From positions 3,652,501 through 3,716,500 of the forward strand of contig NZ_JAUTAR010000001.1 of the NCBI RefSeq assembly GCF_030818695.1: 64,000 nt of DNA. Direction: 5' to 3'. Shown in pieces: positions 8,240 to 18,353 of the stretch (position 1 is the first letter of the stretch; each line of letters begins with the position of its first letter). A program made the translations under genes and the position numbers. Below the pieces are notes generated by a model that saw only the letters and a list, made by a program, of their open reading frames with translations, ran no database searches and was not told the DNA's origin. The stretch comes from Chryseobacterium sp. SORGH_AS_0447. Lineage in GTDB: Bacteria > Bacteroidota > Bacteroidia > Flavobacteriales > Weeksellaceae.

Positions 8240-11200
8240 TTAAGAAGCCGGGATTTCCTTTACATTTCCGGTTCTTTTCAGGAATCCCCAGGACTGCATT
8301 TCCCCTTTCAGTGCCCTTCTTAAACTTCTGAACAGGACGATGTACATCAGCCAGCGGTAACCGAACCTCTGCGGAATCACATAAAGCAGGTTAACAAGCT
8401 TTTCCCGCTGCATAATGAAAGCCATTAATGCCAGTGAAGCATCTACCAAAAGGAAAATCAGATAATAACCGAATATCTTCCCGCCGTTTCCGGATAAAAT
8501 CCCGAAAAACATAATCAGGTCTGCCATCGGCGAGAAAAACGGAATGATATACTGGAATAGCAGGATATTCGGCATTGCCCATAATCCGAGACCTTTGTAT
8601 TTGGGGTTCAGGAAGGTCTGTCTCTGTTTCCAGAACATCTGCATAATCCCGTAGGTCCATCTGAAACGCTGCTTTAAAAACTGCTTTACGCTTTCGGGAG
8701 CTTCTGTTACGGCAACCGCTCTGTTTTCATTGGCTACGGTGTAACCTCTTCTCAGAATTTTTACCGTAATGTCGCAGTCCTCTGCCAATGTATCGGAAGA
8801 ATAGCCTCCCACCTCTTCAATCACGGATTTTTTGAAAGCTCCGATTGCTCCCGGAATCACCGTGATCGCATTGATATCGGCATAAGCCAACCGATCGAAG
8901 TTCTGGCTGGTCGTATATTCGATCGACTGCCATTTTGTAAGCCAGTTTACCGGGTTCCCCACTTTTACATTTCCTGCTACGGCCGCAATTTTATCTTCCG
9001 GAGCTGAATTCAGGAATCTTGCAATTAAATACTTCACGGCATTTTGCTCCAGCTTCGTATCGGCATCAATGCAGACTACATATTCGGCGTCGGTTCCGGA
9101 GATCCCGAAATTCAACGCGGTGGCTTTCCCGCCATTTGTTTTGCTGAAGATTTTCAGCTTGGAATTGCCATCAAATGCAGCTTTTGCTTTTTCGTAGGTC
9201 GAATCTTTACTTCCGTCATCTAACATAATAATATCGAAATTCGGATAGGTCTGTTTCAGCATGTTGTTTAAAGAAGAAACAATATTCACTTCTTCGTTGT
9301 AAGCCGGAACAATAATCGACACTTTCGGATACGATGGCAATAGTGGGAAAACTCCTAATTTTTTCTCTTTTTTTCTTTCTTTAAAAGCCCAGTACAGCAT
9401 GATCAACAATCTTACCAGCCCTAATCCTATGAACACGGTGAACAGGGCCACCAGGAAGTGGCTGATCCCGTAAATGACGGTTGCCAGGATGAGGTTAAGC
9501 TGCATCACATAATAGGCCCGTGTTCTGGGAACTTCCGGCATCAGCTCGCTTCTTTTTTTATGGAGGATGCTGGTAAGGTTGGTAAAATGGTAGCCCTGTT
9601 TCTGTAAGGTCGGAATTAAAATTTTCAGTGCTTTCACTGTTTCTTCCCTTGTGTCTCCGCCTGCATCATGAAGCAGGATAATGTTTCCGCGCTCTGCTTT
9701 CACTCCCGCCATTACCCTTTTCACAATTTCATCGGCTTTTATACCGGGCTGCCAGTCTTCGGGGTCGATGTTTTCACCGATGTCCAGGTAATTCTGCTGC
9801 CTTGCCAACGCTACGGGAATGATCTCCTCTGAAGTCGTCGGCTCGGAATCTGCATTGTAGGGTGCCCTGAAAAGAATGGTGCTGTGGCCCGTGATACATT
9901 CAATCAGCAGCCTGGTCAGCTTCAGTTCGAGCAGGGCTCTTTCCGGACTTACTTTTGCAACATTTTCGTGGGTAAAAGTATGGTTTCCTATTTCGTGACC
10001 TTCGCGGTAAATTCTTTTAACCAGAGGAAGGTTTTTCTCAGCATTCAACCCTACCAGGAAGAAAGCGGCGGGAACATGATATTTTGAAAGGACATCCAGA
10101 ATCTGAGGCGTGTAGGTCTCATCCGGCCCGTCATCAAAGGTAAGGACCAGTTCTTTCTGCGGGGCTTCGCCATATTTTTTCACCTCGTACGAACTCGGAT
10201 AAGTGATGTAATTTTCGTCGGTAATGATTTTTTCTTTCGGATCGATTTCCAGGGCTATTTTTCCGTCGTGAGGCGTATTCAGAACGTCCAGCACTTCCCC
10301 GTCACCGATATAATCCACCATCGTCTGCCCTTTCACATTTTCCAGGCTTTTTAAATTTAATTTGGATAATCCTGCAAAAGTGAGGTCTTTATCGTAAAAA
10401 TTCCAGATGCGGGTGTCTTCGCTTCCCAGTCTCCAAAGGGCAGTTCCCGCCAGCGGATATTCCGAGGAGAACCGCATGGTGTTGAAAATAGACGCCGCAT
10501 CATTGAAAAATACGGTGTGGGTACTGTTTTTAGAATCGGTATATGAGTAATTGAGGTTGAAGGTATTGTCGTCAAAATTGATTTTCGCTTTGCTGGCACT
10601 TGCTTTCGTGATCGCCTGCATGTAAGTTACCGAATTGTTGTCTTTTTTGTCCGTACTCCAGTCGTACCCGTAAGCTCCCAATCCTAAAATAATTTTTTCG
10701 GGGGATGTTTTCTGTAAAATTTTCCCGGTCTGTGCCTCGATCCATTTTTGGGAAGATACGGGTCCGGCATCACTGTCTGCCGAATATTCATCGTAGGCCA
10801 TCAGCACGAAATAATCGACATACGGATTCAGCTTTTCAACGTTGTAATCGTCGTTATCCGTCATGATATCCATAGAAACCAACAGCTTATTCTGTTTGAA
10901 GGTCTTGGAAAGCTCTTTCATAAAATCGATCAGGTAATCGTCGGAATCGAGGTTCATATCCTCAAAGTCGATGTTGATTCCTTTGAAATGCAGCTTCTGA
11001 CACTGCAATTTCAGTTTTTGAATCAGCTGTGTCCGTTTTGCCGGGTCTTTCAGGACCTTTCCTAATCCTTCAGAATGAAACTCCTGCTCGAAATTATTGC
11101 TCAGGATCGGCATGGCGGCCACACCGGTTCTTTTGATGATCTTATATCCTTCGGAATCCACATTGGTTTTCAGATCCCCGGTCTTGGGATCGAGGAAAAA

Positions 11201-11638
11201 CCATTCAGGGAACACAAGATTGATATGCCTGATGTTTCTTTTCAGCGACATCAGCGATTGGGGATCCCATGCTACATAGAATGCAGACCGGATCCCACTC
11301 GGAAACTGCGACCAGTTGCGGTTCTGATTTTTTATTCTTTCGGCTCTTGCCTTTTCGATCTTGGCAAGATTGGTATGCATTGTTTTTTCAGAAATGAAAC
11401 TTCTGAAACCTTTGTATTCTTTAGATATTTTATTTTCCTGAAGATAAGGCTTTCCGGCAGTGATAACGGCTTTGTAATCTTCTTTAAACGGTATTTTCGG
11501 ACTTCTGCCGAATTTCATCATCAGGCCTAATGCCAGAAAAAGCAATATGGCAACGAAGATAAAAATACGGCTTCCCCATTGCACGTTTCTCCAGCGTTTT
11601 TTGCTGTCGGTCTGAAAGATTTGCTTGGAATTTTCCAC
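8240..11638 (-). CDS. Three-domain membrane enzyme: GH18-like, polysaccharide deacetylase, GT2 glycosyltransferase
   Basis: A 1132-aa fusion for making and modifying a polysaccharide at the inner membrane. A transmembrane helix at about 24-42 is followed by a GH18-like domain (about 110-420, with NIDFED near 221 in place of the usual DxxDxDxE). A CE4 deacetylase domain (about 495-690) has TFDDGPD, the zinc-binding HTFTH and LLHDAGG. A transmembrane segment near 715-745 precedes a family-2 glycosyltransferase (about 770-1010) with VPAYNEE, a DAD metal site and QRFRW near 989. More helices follow to 1100. QRFRW is known from processive synthases such as cellulose and poly-GlcNAc synthases. An N-acetylglucosamine polymer is the likely but unproven product. 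It stands alone, convergent with nothing. Confidence 0.88.
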   Translation of the reverse strand: MENSKQIFQTDSKKRWRNVQWGSRIFIFVAILLFLALGLMMKFGRSPKIPFKEDYKAVITAGKPYLQENKISKEYKGFRSFISEKTMHTNLAKIEKARAERIKNQNRNWSQFPSGIRSAFYVAWDPQSLMSLKRNIRHINLVFPEWFFLDPKTGDLKTNVDSEGYKIIKRTGVAAMPILSNNFEQEFHSEGLGKVLKDPAKRTQLIQKLKLQCQKLHFKGINIDFEDMNLDSDDYLIDFMKELSKTFKQNKLLVSMDIMTDNDDYNVEKLNPYVDYFVLMAYDEYSADSDAGPVSSQKWIEAQTGKILQKTSPEKIILGLGAYGYDWSTDKKDNNSVTYMQAITKASASKAKINFDDNTFNLNYSYTDSKNSTHTVFFNDAASIFNTMRFSSEYPLAGTALWRLGSEDTRIWNFYDKDLTFAGLSKLNLKSLENVKGQTMVDYIGDGEVLDVLNTPHDGKIALEIDPKEKIITDENYITYPSSYEVKKYGEAPQKELVLTFDDGPDETYTPQILDVLSKYHVPAAFFLVGLNAEKNLPLVKRIYREGHEIGNHTFTHENVAKVSPERALLELKLTRLLIECITGHSTILFRAPYNADSEPTTSEEIIPVALARQQNYLDIGENIDPEDWQPGIKADEIVKRVMAGVKAERGNIILLHDAGGDTREETVKALKILIPTLQKQGYHFTNLTSILHKKRSELMPEVPRTRAYYVMQLNLILATVIYGISHFLVALFTVFIGLGLVRLLIMLYWAFKERKKEKKLGVFPLLPSYPKVSIIVPAYNEEVNIVSSLNNMLKQTYPNFDIIMLDDGSKDSTYEKAKAAFDGNSKLKIFSKTNGGKATALNFGISGTDAEYVVCIDADTKLEQNAVKYLIARFLNSAPEDKIAAVAGNVKVGNPVNWLTKWQSIEYTTSQNFDRLAYADINAITVIPGAIGAFKKSVIEEVGGYSSDTLAEDCDITVKILRRGYTVANENRAVAVTEAPESVKQFLKQRFRWTYGIMQMFWKQRQTFLNPKYKGLGLWAMPNILLFQYIIPFFSPMADLIMFFGILSGNGGKIFGYYLIFLLVDASLALMAFIMQREKLVNLLYVIPQRFGYRWLMYIVLFRSLRRALKGEMQSWGFLKRTGNVKEIPAS

Positions 11639-11724
11639 GACTTGTTCTTTTTGTTTTCAATTACAAAAGTCGTGAAATAATCGCTTGTATTTAATTAAAA
11701 AAATATTAAAATTGATCGTTACAT

Positions 11725-12976
11725 TCAGTTATCAATAAGAATTCCCACCAAATCCTGAATAATCTTCTGTGAAACAAAATACATGAAATCCTGTCTTTCT
11801 AAATGCGGCAGGTATAACCTGGAAGCGGTTTCTTTATCATGGACACGGACCGTATAAAAAACCGTTCCCACCTCGTTGCCGTCCTCCCCTTTTCCAGGTC
11901 CCGCCACGCCTGTGGAAGACAGAGAAATATCGGTACCGAATAATTGCTGACAGCCGGCAGCCATTTCTGCAGCCACCTGTTCGCTGACTACTGTGAATGC
12001 TTCCACCGTTTCTTGATTTACTTTTTAGGATATCTATTTTCTTTTCGGTAGCATATGGAACAATTCCTCCAAGGAAATATACCGAACTCCCGGAAACCGA
12101 GGTGATCATTCTCGCCAGTTCTCCTCCGGTGCAGCTTTCCGCAGTAGAAATGGTGAGCTTTCGTTCCGTTAAAATCTCGGCAAGTATTTTTTCGATCCTG
12201 TCTTCGGAAGTGGCAATGACATGGCCTTCAATCAAGGGAAGCAGTTTTTGGATTTCTTCTTCCAGCTGCTGCTGCAAAACCGGTTCGTTTTCTCCGGTGG
12301 CCGTTAACCGCAGTTTAACACGGGTTCCGACGGGCAGATACGAAAGGGCAAGGTTAGAAGGCAGAGCCAGCTCCCAGCTTTCGATAGTATCGGCCAGAAT
12401 GCTTTCAGGAATACCGACTACGGAAACAATTCTCGTTGAAATATAATTCAGGCTGAATTTCTGTTGCAGGTAAGGAATAATCTGGTCTTTGATCAGCGGT
12501 TTTACTTCGTAAGGAACTCCCGGCAGGCTGAACAGCAGTTTTCCGTTTTCTTCCATCATGGTGCACGGTGCCGTTCCGAAATGGTTCTGAAAAACGATTG
12601 CTCTCGTTGGAACAAAGGCCTGCTCACGGTTTCTTTCCAGGATTTCCAGCCGGCCGCGTTTCTCCATATACGCTTTCAGATGGTTGAATGTTACCTCATC
12701 CAGCGCAAGCTCATCATTGAAAAATTCGGCAATGGCTTTTTTGGTTTTATCATCCCTTGTCGGTCCCAGCCCTCCTGTTGTGATGATGATGTCGCCGGTT
12801 TCGAAGGCAGACTGTATGGTATTTTTAATGGTTTCAATTTCGTCTGAGATCGTGAAGATCTGTGAAACTTTTATCCCGATATTTTTAAGTTCGTTCGCAA
12901 TGAAGTTGGAATTGGTGTCTACGGTATTTCCCGAAAGGATTTCGTCACCAATGGTGATCAGAACAGCATTTTTCAT
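11725..12976 (-). pseudogene. cinA: CinA-family protein (nicotinamide-nucleotide amidase) with a one-base frameshift
   Basis: CinA has an N-terminal MoaB/MogA-like domain (LITIGDEILSGNTVDTNS; TTGGLGPTRDD) and a C-terminal deamidase domain (STAESCTGG, TGVAGPGKG) that recycles NMN. Both are present, but in different frames. Reading breaks in a run of five T (12022-12026, AAAAA in the coding strand): after ...KKIDILK the first frame runs into nonsense, while the next frame continues as VNQETVEAFTVVSEQ, exactly as the family requires. Four A would restore one reading frame of about 416 codons. The start at 12976 (MKNAVLITIGDE) is preferred to 13024. Either a real mutation or a homopolymer sequencing error. 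Confidence 0.88.
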
Positions 12977-13090
12977 ATAAATAGTGGTCGAAAAAAATTC
13001 TACACAAATGACGGGAATTTCCATCTGACAGGCAATATAAATTGATTTTTTCTATTTTTGACGGAAATTATTTAAAACTGAAATTATAAT

Positions 13091-13567
13091 ATGTCTACCT
13101 ATGACAATGCTTCCTGGCATTACGGCGGAGATTTCCCCGAAGAACTTCCTGAAAAGAACGGAGCAACCCATACCGGAATGTTCCTGAACTGGTGCATCAG
13201 CAATCATCTGATTTCCAAAGAATTTGAGGAAGATGCCGAAGACGGGATCGAAAAAATAAAGCGCCGAGAAATCACCGGGGCCGAATTGGTTATGGATTTC
13301 ATGGACGGAAAGTTTTCGGAATACGATCTGAATGATATGGGAAATGCCTTCGCCCAGGACTATTACAAAGACGAAACGGACTTTGGAAACCGGTTCAGCT
13401 CATTTGCGGATGATTACGTGAATCTTTTCGACGCCAAAGCCGAGGAGAATGATTACGAATATGAAACCTTTTATCATATTGAAGATACGTATGAAAACTA
13501 TGACCTAATGAAGCAGGTAATTGATTACCGCTTTGAGGAGTGGAAAGAATATAAGGGTTTGAATTAA
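13091..13567 (+). CDS. Acidic cytosolic protein of unknown function (DUF7832-like)
   Basis: A 158-aa acidic protein without signal peptide or membrane segment. Its N-terminus (DNASWHYGGDFP, then GATHTGMFLNWC) resembles a small family of uncharacterised proteins often seen near polymorphic toxins and thought to be immunity-like; I recall the DUF7832 name but cannot check it. No toxin gene is adjacent here. It stands divergent from cinA. Function not assigned. Confidence 0.6.
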   Translation: MSTYDNASWHYGGDFPEELPEKNGATHTGMFLNWCISNHLISKEFEEDAEDGIEKIKRREITGAELVMDFMDGKFSEYDLNDMGNAFAQDYYKDETDFGNRFSSFADDYVNLFDAKAEENDYEYETFYHIEDTYENYDLMKQVIDYRFEEWKEYKGLN

Positions 13568-13913
13568 GAGCAAAATGGTGGACACATGAGGCACATAAGA
13601 TTTTAGAGTTCAAGGCTTAAAAATATTTTTAGATCACATGAGAGAAATAAAATCTCAGATGTTCCCACGGATATTTGCTACACTTTTCATTCCGTAAAAA
13701 TCGAAACATAATATTAGGAAATCCAACGGGAAAATTCACGTTTAGATTCCTCCGGAATGACAAAAACAATTGATAATAAATCTTTTATAAAAAAGTTATC
13801 GAAAATAATACTTCAAGCTTATCATTCCGTAGGAATACCAGCCGATTATTAAAGAATCGATGGAAAGATTTAGGATTGAATCCCTATAAAACCTTGATAA
13901 TTATTTAGATCAC
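13568..13913. other. Gene-free spacer with small ATTCC/GGAAT palindromes
   Basis: No convincing gene. It holds tttagattcctccggaatg followed by acaa (13741-13763), a shorter relative of the palindrome repeated at 22746, 22931 and 23115, plus an isolated attccgtaggaat palindrome near 13825. Confidence 0.5.
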
Positions 13914-14453
13914 TTAATCATGCTTCACCCAGATGAGCTCATCGGTATTATAGCCAACGCTTTTTGCTTTTGCCAAAAATCTTTGTTTAATGCTTTCCGG
14001 GATTTGTTTGGTGCGGGAGAGGATCCACAGGTATTTTAAATTATTTCCCATCACTAAAGCATATTGGTAATTGTCATCGATATCCACAACATTGTAGCCT
14101 GCCCAGATCGGCTTGAAAAAGGAAACCTTCAGACGGGCTTCGTTTTCACCGTTTACAAAGCGGGCCTCACCGACAGACTCTTTCCATTCTTTTTTTATAT
14201 AATTATAGCCTTTGTTGTCGACTTTGATGGTGCCGTCCGGATTCCTGGAATAGGTCGCCGTTACGTTATCCATATTTTTCTCGAATTTATAATCGAACCG
14301 GGCTATCTCGTACCATGTGCCCAGGTATTGATCGACTTTAAAATTCTGAACGGCTACAACCCCTTTCGGGATTCCAGTAGCACAAGAATTTAAAATTACA
14401 AGTCCTAAAATCCCCAATGAAACGGGAATGGCCATTTTCTTCAGCATCTTCAT
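13914..14453 (-). CDS. blc: Lipocalin-family outer-membrane lipoprotein (Blc-like)
   Basis: A 179-aa lipoprotein with lipobox ILNSC. The lipocalin signature YLGTWYEIARFD follows near residue 45, and the end (SVGYNTDELIWVKHD) is like bacterial lipocalin Blc. Blc-type proteins bind fatty acids or lysophospholipids in the periplasm and are linked to membrane repair. Met3 is an equally good start. Single gene. Confidence 0.88.
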   Translation of the reverse strand: MKMLKKMAIPVSLGILGLVILNSCATGIPKGVVAVQNFKVDQYLGTWYEIARFDYKFEKNMDNVTATYSRNPDGTIKVDNKGYNYIKKEWKESVGEARFVNGENEARLKVSFFKPIWAGYNVVDIDDNYQYALVMGNNLKYLWILSRTKQIPESIKQRFLAKAKSVGYNTDELIWVKHD

Positions 14454-14708
14454 AACGGAATATTTTTGTGGTATGTTGAATTCTTCAAAAATAATGCCTG
14501 AAAGAATTCCTGCTTTCCTGTCTTTAACAGCCTGTTTTCATTTTGACTTTATTTTTTACCTTAAAGAAATCAAGGTATCACTCTCATTGCAATACTCACT
14601 TAATTCATGGAAATCATCGTATAAAAATGAACAATAAACAGAGTTTATTTTAATTCAGAAAATTAAGAGAAATTACGGAAGGTATTGTAAATCAAATATT
14701 AACTATCT

Positions 14709-15443
14709 CTAAGAAAATACTTTCAGGAAATTTTCTTTAAAGCTGCCGGAGACTTCGATCTCAGTATCGTCGGAAAGAGTTACGGTTCCGCTTTTATGGT
14801 AGGATTTTACAAAATTCGTATTAATGATATGCGAACGGTGAACCCTGACAAATGGGGCTTCCAAAAGGTCGTCGAAATGCTTCAGGAAACGGCAGACCAT
14901 TTTCTTTGAACCATCCGTGAGGTAGACTTGTGTAAAATTGCCATCTGCCTGCAGCCTGATGATATCTTCCGTTTTCACTACGTCAAATCCCTGTAATGTA
15001 GGGAGAATCAGCTGTTGTTTCTCGGGTTTTAATTTTAAATTTTCGAGCAGGATTTTATTCCGGTTGAGCTCTTCCCTATTCTCAATGCTTTCCGCTACTT
15101 TGTTTACTGCGACGATAAGCTCCTGGATATCGATAGGCTTGAGAATATAATAGCTTGCGGATTTGTTCAGGGCCTGTAACGAGTATTGGGAAAATGCCGT
15201 AATGAAAATGGTTTCATAAGAAAATTCCTTCGTGGCCTCCAATACATCGAAGGCATTCCCAAAAGGCATCTCCACATCCAGAAAAACAAGCTGCGGTTGT
15301 TTAGCGGCGATTAAGGGAACGGCTTCTTTGATGTTTTCCGCTTCCCCTAAAATTTCGACCTGCGGACAGTATTTGGTAAGATAGTTTATCAATACTTCCC
15401 TGGCGATCAGTTCATCGTCTATGATTACGGCTTTTATTTTCAT
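14709..15443 (-). CDS. LytTR-family response regulator
   Basis: A 244-aa regulator: a CheY-like receiver (residues 1-120, phospho-acceptor Asp56 in FLDVEMP, acidic pair DD at 9-10, Lys in ILKP) joined to a C-terminal LytTR DNA-binding domain (about 140-240, with FVRVHRSHIINT). LytTR domains bind pairs of 9-base direct repeats about 21 bases apart. Its start overlaps the stop of the sensor kinase by 4 bases, so the two are co-translated. Likely targets are the direct repeats in front of the SIMPL genes at 17355 and 18891. Confidence 0.93.
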   Translation of the reverse strand: MKIKAVIIDDELIAREVLINYLTKYCPQVEILGEAENIKEAVPLIAAKQPQLVFLDVEMPFGNAFDVLEATKEFSYETIFITAFSQYSLQALNKSASYYILKPIDIQELIVAVNKVAESIENREELNRNKILLENLKLKPEKQQLILPTLQGFDVVKTEDIIRLQADGNFTQVYLTDGSKKMVCRFLKHFDDLLEAPFVRVHRSHIINTNFVKSYHKSGTVTLSDDTEIEVSGSFKENFLKVFS

Positions 15444-17224
15444 TTGTCCGTCAGTTTATATTTAATTTCCACCAAAACTCCTTCCGTATTCTTCTTGTCC
15501 GTAATGTTGCAGTGAATATCCTGATGATAGAGATCATTCAGCAGCGCAATCCGCTCCAGTGTATTTTTCATTCCACGGCCCTTCCTGGCTTTCTGGTGTT
15601 CGGTTTTCTGTTTTTTGCTTTCTTCAATACCAATGCCGTTATCTTCGATCTTAATTTTCAGGTATTGGTTTTCTTTTTCAAAGCGCAGGGTTAAAAATCC
15701 TTTGGTGGATCTGTACCGCAGCCCGTGCCAGACGGCATTTTCCAGGAATGGCTGTATGAGCATTCCCGGAACTTTCAGGCTGTGGGTATTCAGGCTTTCA
15801 TCCACATCGATTTCATAATCGAATTTATCAGAAAAACGTGTTTTCTCCAAAGTCAGGTAGTTTTGCAGCAGATCCAGCTCCTGCTGAAACGGAATAAAAT
15901 CTTCTGTTGAATTTTCCATGACCCCACGCATCAGCTTTGAAAATTTGGTGAGATACTGGTTGGCTTCCAATTCATTATTCATAGCGATAAAATGGTTCAC
16001 CGAATTCAAGCTGTTAAAGATAAAATGTGGGTTCATTTCGCGGCGCAGCGACTGCAAAGCAATTTTTTTATTTTTTACCTGAACTTTTTTCAGGGTCCTG
16101 AAAATAAAGATCATTAAACCCGTTAAAATAACAAGTGCTGCGATCAGACCATAGTTAAAAACGTTTTTCTTACGGATCAGTTCGTCCTTCAGCTCTTTTT
16201 CCTTCTCCAGCTGGGTGATGCGCTGTTCGGTATCTTCCAGTATTTTTTCGTCGACGAGGCTTTTGTCTTTGGACAGCAATTGCGGCAGTTTTCCCAAAAA
16301 GTCTCGATAGAGATTTACCGAAGCATCCGTATTTTCAGAAACAAGGTAAAGGCTGTCGAGCTTTTCTACACTTTTCTGCGCTTCCAGCGTATGGCCTTTT
16401 TCCAAGGCGATCGCATAGGATTTTTTTAGGAGATCGATGGCTTCCTGCGGGTCATTCTTCTTAATGTAAATATCTGCCAGCTCCCGGATCTGCTGAATCT
16501 GCTTCCTGGAATTTTCTTTTACAAAATCTTCTTTCAGAATCTTTTTCTTGGCTTCTATTGCTTTATCAAACTTTTTGTTATCTACATACAGGTCGGTAAG
16601 TTTCTGATTAATCTCCAATGCCTGTTGCGGAGCTTCTTTCTGGGAAATTTTATAGGCACTGGACAGGTTGGCTTCTGCTTCCGGAATATTGTTCTGCTGA
16701 ATATTGACGTCTGCCATCTGGCTGTAGCTTGCCGCCAGCTCACCTTTATCATTTTCTTTCTCACTGAGCCTGATGTTGCTTTGAATTGCCTCTTCCTTTG
16801 ATTCGGAAGAATTCGGAGAAAGCCTGGTGACATCATTGGTATTCAGCATACGGCTCTTAGGCGGGCTTACTTCTGCTGCTCTGCTGTAGTTGCTGATCGC
16901 CGGTTTGATTTTGTTCTGTTTCTCCTGAGACTGCGCCAGCTTACGGCTTACTTTCTCGATATTCTGCTTATCGTTTAATTTTTCGTAGATATTTTTTGCC
17001 TTAGTGTAATAATCCTCACTTTTCCGGAAGTTTCCGTCGTTGAAAAAGGTTTCGCCAATATTGTAGTAGGAATCGGCCTGTGCGGATTCGTCTTTGGTAT
17101 CCACCGCCTTTTCCAGCTTTTTGCTCTGCACCCGGACCTCCTGCGCGACCTTATTGCTCTGGGAATACATTGTATTTCCGGAAATCATTAAGAAGAAGTA
17201 CACAAAAAGTCGGAGCATTTTCAT
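15440..17224 (-). CDS. LytS/YehU-type sensor histidine kinase with TPR sensor domain
   Basis: A 594-aa membrane kinase. The signal peptide (ending NTMYSQ) leads into a periplasmic TPR-rich region (about 30-310), a coiled coil (about 318-350), one transmembrane helix (about 353-375), a His_kinase domain with the phospho-accepting His near 399 in NPHFIFNSLNSVNHF, and a GHKL ATPase domain (DNGIGI; GRGMKN). Partner of the overlapping LytTR regulator. TPR sensors of this kind usually sense protein partners or envelope state; the signal is unknown. A TATCTTTG -7 element lies at 17236 to 17229, so the mRNA would have almost no leader. Confidence 0.92.
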   Translation of the reverse strand: MKMLRLFVYFFLMISGNTMYSQSNKVAQEVRVQSKKLEKAVDTKDESAQADSYYNIGETFFNDGNFRKSEDYYTKAKNIYEKLNDKQNIEKVSRKLAQSQEKQNKIKPAISNYSRAAEVSPPKSRMLNTNDVTRLSPNSSESKEEAIQSNIRLSEKENDKGELAASYSQMADVNIQQNNIPEAEANLSSAYKISQKEAPQQALEINQKLTDLYVDNKKFDKAIEAKKKILKEDFVKENSRKQIQQIRELADIYIKKNDPQEAIDLLKKSYAIALEKGHTLEAQKSVEKLDSLYLVSENTDASVNLYRDFLGKLPQLLSKDKSLVDEKILEDTEQRITQLEKEKELKDELIRKKNVFNYGLIAALVILTGLMIFIFRTLKKVQVKNKKIALQSLRREMNPHFIFNSLNSVNHFIAMNNELEANQYLTKFSKLMRGVMENSTEDFIPFQQELDLLQNYLTLEKTRFSDKFDYEIDVDESLNTHSLKVPGMLIQPFLENAVWHGLRYRSTKGFLTLRFEKENQYLKIKIEDNGIGIEESKKQKTEHQKARKGRGMKNTLERIALLNDLYHQDIHCNITDKKNTEGVLVEIKYKLTDK

Positions 17225-17228
17225 AAAA

Positions 17229-17236
17229 CAAAGATA
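17229..17236 (-). promoter_or_regulatory. -7 promoter element of the LytTR two-component operon
   Basis: On the minus strand the bases read TATCTTTG, a perfect TAnnTTTG Bacteroidota -7 element, only 4 bases before the kinase ATG. No good -33 TTTG is visible. Confidence 0.45.
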
Positions 17237-17265
17237 GACATATCTGTAATTTGCTGAAAACGATT

Positions 17266-17330
17266 CACCAAGTGAAACGGAATGCTCACCAAGTCTGCCG
17301 TTCTTTTCCGGATCCCGGACCTAATTTTAC
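17266..17330 (+). promoter_or_regulatory. Direct-repeat operator and promoter of the first SIMPL gene
   Basis: CACCAAGT occurs at 17266 and again at 17287, 21 bases apart. A -7-like TAATTTTAC starts at 17322, 35 bases after the second repeat. The same arrangement with the same spacings occurs at 18801-18865. Two 9-base repeats 21 bases apart are the usual target of LytTR regulators, and such a regulator is encoded next door. Confidence 0.7.
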
Positions 17331-17354
17331 AGCAGAATTTTAAATTTAATACTC

Positions 17355-18296
17355 ATGAAAAACATCGCTGTATTCGCAACTTTGATCTTATCGCAAACCT
17401 TATGTTCACAAGTTTCCGGGAATATCAATTACCGGCATCAGACCCAATATCCGGAAACGACAATCAACATTGCTACTCCTGTCGCCGATCCTGATCTGAA
17501 TGAGAGGATCATCAGTGTAAAAGGAATGGCTAATGTAAAAGCTGAAAAGTACGTAGCCATTTTCAGTGTGACGCAGGTCGGTGAAAGTGCGGAAGAAGTA
17601 AACAGCCTTATCGAAAACCGGATTACTAATTCCATCCTCCGGATAAAATCTTATCCGGGAGCGGAAACCTATGTGGATATGATCTCTTTTGTTCCGGTTT
17701 ATCAGTATAACGCTGAAAAGAAAACTTCGAGCAAAAAAACCTATAATGAGGTGCCGGCCGGATTTGAGCTGAAGAAAAATATCCATATCAAATTCCAGGA
17801 TCCTTCCCAGCTTAATGATTTTATTGCCATTTTATCAAAGAATGAAATTTATGATCTTGTACGGGTCGATTATTTTGCCGGCAGCATTGAAAATATCCGT
17901 AAAGAACTGATGGCAAAAGCCAAAAGTTCCCTGGAAGAAAAGATGAAAAACCTGGCGTATTTTTCCGGAGAAGATTTTACCTACGCAACAAAAAATATAA
18001 ATGATGGCTTCAGGACACTCCTGCCTACGGAAATGTATAAATCCTATGAAGCCTACAACAGTTCGTCGCTTGCACTTACCAGGTTTGCCAATGTAAATCC
18101 GGCAGCAAAATCCGTAACCCTGTATTATCAGCCTGTCCTCGATAAGGAATTTGATTTTGTTATCAATCCGGTGATCCACGAACCGGTGATCCAGATACTC
18201 TACGAGATAAAGCTCAGCATTAAAAGAAATCCCGAAAGAGAAAAAGCGGAAATGAATGCATTAAAGAGAGGCAGGAAGCGGTTCAGATTGTTTTAG
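17355..18296 (+). CDS. Secreted SIMPL (DUF541)-like protein
   Basis: A 313-aa exported protein with signal peptide (ending LCSQ). Residues about 50-260 carry a SIMPL-like fold: ISVKGMANVKAEKYVAIFSVTQ at the start of the domain and the paired helices and strands of the family afterwards. SIMPL proteins are periplasmic or outer-membrane proteins of poorly known function, some linked to oxidative or envelope stress. The C-terminus is basic (KRGRKRFRLF). Divergent from the LytTR operon, with a shared operator region. Confidence 0.65.
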   Translation: MKNIAVFATLILSQTLCSQVSGNINYRHQTQYPETTINIATPVADPDLNERIISVKGMANVKAEKYVAIFSVTQVGESAEEVNSLIENRITNSILRIKSYPGAETYVDMISFVPVYQYNAEKKTSSKKTYNEVPAGFELKKNIHIKFQDPSQLNDFIAILSKNEIYDLVRVDYFAGSIENIRKELMAKAKSSLEEKMKNLAYFSGEDFTYATKNINDGFRTLLPTEMYKSYEAYNSSSLALTRFANVNPAAKSVTLYYQPVLDKEFDFVINPVIHEPVIQILYEIKLSIKRNPEREKAEMNALKRGRKRFRLF

Positions 18297-18353
18297 AAAT
18301 ACTCATTAAAATCTCTTTATTTTTCGTATCAAAATCTTAACATTAATTGAAAT

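Noticed and set aside
12022..12026. Programmed frameshift in cinA
   Set aside because: A +1 shift at five A's has no known slippery-site or stimulator pattern; mutation or sequencing error is simpler.
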